Assembly: GCA_030695285.1 (NCBI GenBank)
Contig: JAUYTF010000278.1
Location: 1 to 9,731 of the forward strand
Direction: 5' to 3'
From: Eubacteriales bacterium
GTDB lineage: Bacteria > Bacillota > Clostridia > Christensenellales > CAG-138
Length of the DNA stretch: 9,731 nucleotides
Under the pieces are notes generated by a model that made no database searches, had not been told where the DNA came from, and was given only the letters and a program-made list of their open reading frames with translations. Below, in pieces: positions 6,041-9,731 of this stretch (its first letter is position 1; each line of letters opens with the position of its first letter). The position numbers and the translations under genes were made by a program.

Positions 6041-7239
6041 CAACTGACCCGAGACAACGGCTGGAAGCGGGCGTTCGCCATCTGGTGGACGAGCGGAAAA
6101 TCATCAGCGGCATCGCGGTGTCCTATGGCGATCTCACGCGCGGCGAGGCATTTTGCCGCGGCAATCTGCGCGAGGTGCGCCTCGAAAACAGCGCTTTCGT
6201 GCCAGATGCCGCACCGCTCTTGACGGATTCGATCTTTGATCTCGCCTCCGTGACAAAACTCTTTACCTGCATCGCGGTCTTGCAGCTCGTCGAGCGCGGC
6301 AAGCTCCGACTGAGCCAAGCCGTCGGCAGCATAGATAAGCGATTTGCTCACATTGCGGATGTTTCGATCGAAGATCTGCTGTGTTTTCGCACCCAGCTAC
6401 AAACCACGGCGCGCATGGACGCGGCAGCTTCTGCAAAAGAGGCGGAGGCGCTGCTGTTCGATCTTCGCGTCGGCCCGCCGCCAGTGCGGAAATACTACAC
6501 CGACATGGGCTCTATGGTGCTCAAGTACATCGTCGAGTCCGTGTCCGACACGCTATTTTGGGAGTTTTTGCGTGAGAACACCATTGTTCCGCTCGATATG
6601 ACGCGTACGTTTGCAAAAGTGCCCGCGTCTCTTATCTCTCAAACCGTGGACTGCAACTATGAGCGGCGGATCGTGAACGGCGCTTACTCGCTGGACACCG
6701 CATGCCCGCCCGGCACGGTGCACGACCCCAAGGCAAGGCTGCTCAACGCCGAACGCGCCGCCCCCTGCGGGCACGCGGGGCTATTCGCAAGTCTCGACGA
6801 CATGACAAAGCTCGCGCGAGGCCTGCTCGGCGGTGCGCTGCTCAGCCGAAAAATGCTGCTCGAAATCGGCGTCAACCGCACGGGCGGCAAACTGCCGGAT
6901 GGTTCCGATTCGCAGTATATGGGCTATCTTTGCTACTCCAAGCAGCCGGAGCAAACCTTCAGCGAAGTGCCCGCGTATTTTGGAACGCGCACCATCGCGC
7001 TCAACGGCTTTACGGGCAACCACTTTTCGGTCGATCCCGAGAAGAACCAGTTTATGATCTTGCTCGCCAACCGCATCCACAACCGCGCAACGACGGTGAC
7101 CGGGCGCGCAAACCCAGAGGACAAGACCGAAACCATACTCTGGGATGACGGAAAGCGCTATATCGTCTCGCAGAATTTCGTCTACACAAAAGATAAATAC
7201 TTAAAAAATCATATCGGGGATATTCTGGCGGGATATTGA
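6037..7239 (+). CDS. Class C beta-lactamase-fold serine hydrolase, altered third motif
   Basis: The 400-residue protein belongs to the beta-lactamase/PBP4*-like serine hydrolases (Pfam Beta-lactamase, peptidase family S12). The SxxK motif is S71-V-T-K74 within the typical SIFDLASVTK context. Y154-T-D156 stands where the YxN motif is expected. The usual HTG/KTG triad, which normally precedes FTG in relatives, reads L322-N-G324 before F325-T-G327. D333-P-E then leads into a LLANR strand, as expected for the fold. Residues about 357-400 form an extra C-terminal tail. There is no signal peptide, so it is cytoplasmic. That argues against a cell-wall or antibiotic-resistance role and for esterase, amidase or peptidase activity on an internal substrate. 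It overlaps the C69 gene by 4 bp and shares its promoter, with GAGAG six bases before the ATG. A purely binding or degenerate role is possible given the third motif. Confidence 0.9.
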   Translation: MTTDPRQRLEAGVRHLVDERKIISGIAVSYGDLTRGEAFCRGNLREVRLENSAFVPDAAPLLTDSIFDLASVTKLFTCIAVLQLVERGKLRLSQAVGSIDKRFAHIADVSIEDLLCFRTQLQTTARMDAAASAKEAEALLFDLRVGPPPVRKYYTDMGSMVLKYIVESVSDTLFWEFLRENTIVPLDMTRTFAKVPASLISQTVDCNYERRIVNGAYSLDTACPPGTVHDPKARLLNAERAAPCGHAGLFASLDDMTKLARGLLGGALLSRKMLLEIGVNRTGGKLPDGSDSQYMGYLCYSKQPEQTFSEVPAYFGTRTIALNGFTGNHFSVDPEKNQFMILLANRIHNRATTVTGRANPEDKTETILWDDGKRYIVSQNFVYTKDKYLKNHIGDILAGY

Positions 7240-7287
7240 AAGCGTTATTCAAAACTTTCTATAAAGCTTGATATGTTTCCGACAATC

Positions 7288-7327
7288 AAAAAAACCGACG
7301 CTTTGATACAAACGCGCCGGCTTTTTT
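7288..7327. terminator. Bidirectional intrinsic terminator between convergent genes
   Basis: The arms are 7295-7305 and 7309-7320, with a 3-nt loop, one bulged base, and one A-C mismatch that becomes a G-U pair on the minus strand. The stem is flanked by A7 (7288-7294) and T6 (7322-7327), so each strand has a U tract. It should end both the serine hydrolase operon (+) and the DUF606 transporter transcript (-). Confidence 0.85.
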
Positions 7328-7340
7328 GCGATGCGGGGGG

Positions 7341-8240
7341 TTACTCTTCAAATGCGTTGCGCGCTGCTGTGAGCCGCCGGGAGGCGCGCCGCTCAAACAG
7401 TAGATTGAGCGCGAGTCCTGTGGCAACCAGCGTCCCGCCGATAATATTCGCGGTGGAGAGAGCGCCGTCCATCAGCGCGTCGATCAGCACACCCGTAAAC
7501 ACCTGACCCACAAACATCAAGAGCGTGATATACAGCTGCGGAATCTTCACCACGACGACGTTGCTCAGCCATACGGTGGCAACTCCGATCGCGCCGCCAA
7601 GATACGTCCACCAGTTTGGCGCGAGCACAAACCCCAGCCAAATCGGTTCATGCGTGGCAAACAGAAAGAATATAGGCAGTGCGGTGAGTAGCCCGCAGAA
7701 ATAATTGAAAAACGTACTGATATACATGCTGGTCTCGTCCGCCAACCTGGAGTTGTAGGAGCGCGAAATCACGAGAAGCACGCCGGAGCCAAACACCGCA
7801 AGCACCGGCCAGAGGACGAATCCGCCGCCCATCATCCAGCCAATACCGCCAATGACGAGCAGAATACCGGGGATTTGATAGGCGCGAAAGGGATGCTTTC
7901 GCATACCGAAGAGCCCAAACTGATCCACCAGCGCACCGGCGACAGCCTGCCCAAAGAGGTTGATCGCGAGGATGGCGGAGACGCTGATTTTGCCAAACGC
8001 AAAGTTGGTGCTCGCAGTCGTCGCGACCCCAAGCACGCCGCCGATATAGAGATACCACGGAAGGCGCTTAGCAAACGGCTTTTCACGGCGCACGAGAATA
8101 ATCCCTCCGATGAGGATCAGCCCGATGATATGGATGATGACCGTTGCGGCGTACACCCCGTAGACCGAGGTGAGCCCGCCATTGACGGTGATCATGACAG
8201 CAACGAGGATGCCGATGAGCAGGGAAACAAAGTAATACAT
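7341..8240 (-). CDS. Tandem DUF606 (YdcZ-like) membrane transporter, DMT superfamily
   Basis: Starting at the ATG at 8240 the protein has 299 residues and about ten hydrophobic helices. It is an internal duplication: GVLGVATTASTNFAFGK with FGQAVAGALVDQFGLFG in the first half recurs as GAIGVATVWLSNVVVVK with VGQVFTGVLIDALMDG in the second. Single-domain YdcZ/DUF606 proteins are about 150 residues, so this is the fused two-domain form. It should act as a small-molecule permease in the cytoplasmic membrane; the substrate is unknown. A frame open upstream to 8348 is rejected as the start because its first 36 residues are polar and cross the promoter, whereas 8240 has GGAG nine bases away. It is divergent from the YeiL-like regulator and has TATACT at 8319-8314, so it is a likely target of that regulator. 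Confidence 0.88.
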   Translation of the reverse strand: MYYFVSLLIGILVAVMITVNGGLTSVYGVYAATVIIHIIGLILIGGIILVRREKPFAKRLPWYLYIGGVLGVATTASTNFAFGKISVSAILAINLFGQAVAGALVDQFGLFGMRKHPFRAYQIPGILLVIGGIGWMMGGGFVLWPVLAVFGSGVLLVISRSYNSRLADETSMYISTFFNYFCGLLTALPIFFLFATHEPIWLGFVLAPNWWTYLGGAIGVATVWLSNVVVVKIPQLYITLLMFVGQVFTGVLIDALMDGALSTANIIGGTLVATGLALNLLFERRASRRLTAARNAFEE

Positions 8241-8313
8241 TTGGGTTCGCTCCGGGTCTAAATCGCTCGGCGCAGCGAAATTTCTCCCGCCCGCCGCGAT
8301 GTATGACACCCTG

Positions 8314-8341
8314 AGTATAGTGCCAACGCTTGACGCGTCAT
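8314..8341 (-). promoter_or_regulatory. Promoter of the DUF606 transporter
   Basis: On the minus strand, ATGACG (8341-8336, four of six matches to the -35 consensus) and TATACT (8319-8314, five of six to the -10) are 16 bp apart. The expected start point is near 8307, leaving a leader of about 67 nt. The weak -35 next to a palindrome is typical of an activator-dependent promoter. Confidence 0.65.
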
Positions 8342-8356
8342 ATGACATATGTCACA
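8341..8356. promoter_or_regulatory. Crp/Fnr-type operator in the divergent intergenic region
   Basis: TATGA-CATATG-TCACA matches the E. coli CRP consensus TGTGA-N6-TCACA at nine of ten positions, and its core TGACATATGTCA (8343-8354) is a perfect 12-bp palindrome. It adjoins a second palindrome, TGACGCGTCA (8331-8340). The centre, 8348.5, lies about 41-42 bp upstream of the predicted transporter start point. It is also about 45 bp before the regulator ATG, so it could additionally control the regulator itself. Binding by the adjacent regulator is inferred. Confidence 0.6.
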
Positions 8357-8379
8357 CTGGTGATAAATCTCCCGTTTGG

Positions 8380-8385
8380 AGGAGG
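8380..8385 (+). promoter_or_regulatory. Ribosome binding site that fixes the regulator start
   Basis: AGGAGG (within GGAGGAGG) lies 8 nt before the ATG at 8394. A TTG in the same frame at 8376 falls next to this site and cannot be the start. Confidence 0.9.
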
Positions 8386-8393
8386 TCTCGCGT

Positions 8394-9047
8394 ATGCAAA
8401 AGCAAAAACTAACGCCGGAATACACGACCGCACTCGCGGAATACGGGCTCTCTGGCATCGACCTTGTAAACGCTTCTCTGATGCGCTATGAGCGCGGGGA
8501 GTGGTTTTTGCTCGAGGGGCGGGAAATCGAGTACCTCTACATCCTCCTCTCCGGCAAAGCGAAGGTCTGCATGAGCGATGAGGACGGACGAAATCTGCTG
8601 CTTTGCTACTATGTTTCCGAGGGGATTCTCGGGGACGTGGAGCTCATGATGGGCAGACGCGAAGCCACCTCCTCGGTGCAGGCGCTCACACCGCTGATCT
8701 GCATCGGCTTTCCGCTCGGCGCATATGCGCAAACGCTCTTGAGCCACATGCCGTTTGTACTGCGCGTGGGTCAGGGGCTTGCCGACAAGCTGCACCGAAG
8801 CGTGACGAACACCAGCGAAATCATCCTGCGTCCGTTTGAGGCGAGGCTATGCGCATACTTACTGAATAGCGCGCAGGGCGGTGTGTTTTCCGATCGGCTG
8901 ACAAACGTCTCCGAGCAGTTGGGGGTGAGTTACCGCCACTTGCTGCGCTCCCTGAAAATGCTCTGCGAAGAGAAGTTGCTCGAAAAGAGAGCGGACGGAT
9001 ATCACATACTGGATGAAGCGAATCTACGCAAAAAAGCCGCCGGATGA
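8394..9047 (+). CDS. Crp/Fnr-family transcriptional regulator, YeiL-like
   Basis: The 217-residue protein has a cyclic-nucleotide-binding-type beta barrel (about 28-110: EYLYILLSGKAKV, then GILGDVELMMGRREA), a dimerisation helix (about 118-140) and a winged helix-turn-helix (about 165-205). The HTH segment L174-G-V-S-Y-R-H-L-L is almost the same as in E. coli YeiL. The Arg-Ser pair that binds cAMP phosphate in CRP is replaced by Ala91-Thr92, so cAMP is an unlikely ligand. The N-terminal Cys cluster of FNR is absent; five scattered cysteines are present. The signal is therefore unknown. It is divergent from the DUF606 transporter with a Crp-type operator between them, which suggests a local regulator of that transporter. 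Its own promoter is unclear: TTGACG at 8330 with a poor CACACT -10 at 8353 would overlap the operator and allow autorepression. Confidence 0.92.
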   Translation: MQKQKLTPEYTTALAEYGLSGIDLVNASLMRYERGEWFLLEGREIEYLYILLSGKAKVCMSDEDGRNLLLCYYVSEGILGDVELMMGRREATSSVQALTPLICIGFPLGAYAQTLLSHMPFVLRVGQGLADKLHRSVTNTSEIILRPFEARLCAYLLNSAQGGVFSDRLTNVSEQLGVSYRHLLRSLKMLCEEKLLEKRADGYHILDEANLRKKAAG

Positions 9048-9105
9048 ACGGCGACTTCTTGTTTCATGCGTTGTGTCGTGGATTATTCGAAAAATCCCCC
9101 AAAGA

Positions 9106-9731
9106 TTATTCCGGTTTGATTGCGCGGGTGGCGACAAACGTCGGGATATTCATCTCGTGCAGTCTGCCCTCGCCGTTGACATCCTCAAACAGATGCGTGA
9201 GCACAAGCCCGGCCTTGAGCTGGCCGCCGACCTGCTCCTCAAACGTATGCGAAAACTGCACGCCGGAGTCCGACTGCATCAGCTCTTCATACAGCTTGGG
9301 GTCTTCCAGCGGATCGAACGGCAGGCTGTGCGTCAGCGTCGTTTCCTCGTCGTCAAAGATATAGTTGATGCCGTTGTCCATCCCCGCGAGCAGTACGCCG
9401 CCGGGATTGAGCACGCGGAAGCATTCGCGCCAGAGCGGCTCTACCGCGCGGATGTAGCTGTTGGACACGGGATGTACGATCACGTCAAAGCTCTCATTCG
9501 CAAACGGCAACGGCTTGGACATATCCGCGCGCACGATGCTGATCTCATAACCCTCTCGCTCGGCGACCATGCGCTCGCTCGCAAGCTGCCGCTCGGAATA
9601 ATCCAGCACGGTGCAGACAGCGCCCGCCGCCGCGAAAAGCGGCATCTGCTGCCCGCCGCCGCAGGCAAGGCCGAGTAGCTTTTTTCCGTGCAGATCGGGG
9701 AACCACTCCTGAGGAACGGGCTTGGTTGGCG
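9106..9731 (-). CDS. Class I SAM-dependent methyltransferase (5' end beyond window)
   Basis: The visible 207 residues are the C-terminal part of a methyltransferase; the frame stays open to the window edge, so the start is outside. Motif I reads LLGLACGGGQQ (the glycine-rich SAM loop). VLDYS, about 30 residues later, supplies the acidic residue that binds the SAM ribose. RADMS and FDVIVHPVSNSYI match the adenine-contact and post-motif segments of the small-molecule methyltransferase subgroup, and FRVLNPGGVLLAG is the usual strand-5 region. The substrate cannot be predicted. An internal ATG at 9645 is not the start because motif I lies upstream of it. It converges on the regulator gene with 58 bp between stops, where no clear terminator is seen. 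Confidence 0.9.
   Translation of the reverse strand, partial: PTKPVPQEWFPDLHGKKLLGLACGGGQQMPLFAAAGAVCTVLDYSERQLASERMVAEREGYEISIVRADMSKPLPFANESFDVIVHPVSNSYIRAVEPLWRECFRVLNPGGVLLAGMDNGINYIFDDEETTLTHSLPFDPLEDPKLYEELMQSDSGVQFSHTFEEQVGGQLKAGLVLTHLFEDVNGEGRLHEMNIPTFVATRAIKPE

Noticed and set aside
8241..8348. 36-codon N-terminal extension of the DUF606 transporter
   Set aside because: The added residues are polar and would be read through the promoter; a ribosome site precedes the ATG at 8240 instead.
9048..9105. Possible terminator between the regulator and methyltransferase genes
   Set aside because: No stable stem followed by a T tract is visible on either strand in this 58-bp gap.

Overview
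The window is a compact, high-GC bacterial chromosome segment. It most resembles a Gram-positive Bacillota/Clostridia-type genome. The signs are strong AGGAGG ribosome sites, a DacF-type D-Ala-D-Ala carboxypeptidase with a C-terminal membrane anchor, a flavodoxin-fold protein with an iron-sulfur-flavoprotein-type cysteine cluster, a secernin-type C69 peptidase, and a tandem DUF606/YdcZ transporter. No rRNA, tRNA, CRISPR array, prophage or insertion sequence is visible. Genus-level identification is not possible from what is here.

Layout. (1) 43-1395 (+): secreted, membrane-anchored penicillin-binding carboxypeptidase, closed by a strong intrinsic terminator at 1489-1525. (2) 4571-1531 (-): a four-gene run read leftwards: EamA-type transporter, phosphoglycolate-phosphatase-like HAD hydrolase, a second HAD phosphatase of the phosphoserine-phosphatase type, and a flavodoxin-fold (probable Fe-S) oxidoreductase. 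Between the two HAD genes lies an imperfect 49-bp direct repeat with a 72-bp period. It contains small hairpins and reaches over the TTG start of the downstream gene. (3) 4572-4789: divergent promoters, both with good -10/-35 elements. (4) 4790-7239 (+): a two-gene operon with a 4-bp ATGA overlap, encoding a secernin/C69-type Ntn hydrolase and a class-C beta-lactamase-fold serine hydrolase. (5) 7288-7327: a bidirectional terminator between convergent genes. (6) 8240-7341 (-) and 8394-9047 (+): a divergent pair of a tandem DUF606 membrane transporter and a Crp/Fnr-family regulator of the YeiL type. A near-consensus Crp-type palindrome lies between them. (7) 9731-9106 (-): a class I SAM-dependent methyltransferase cut by the window edge.

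How the genes may work together. The clearest regulatory unit is the YeiL-like regulator with the divergent transporter. The palindrome at 8341-8356 is centred about 41-42 bp upstream of the predicted transporter start point, the classical class II activator position. The secernin-like peptidase and serine hydrolase are translationally coupled and both lack signal peptides, so they probably act together on a cytoplasmic amide or peptide substrate that cannot be named from sequence. Most of the window is ordinary housekeeping or metabolic content. The structures most worth a second look are the 2744-2887 repeat with its in-frame small ORF, the Crp-type site, and the altered third motif of the serine hydrolase.
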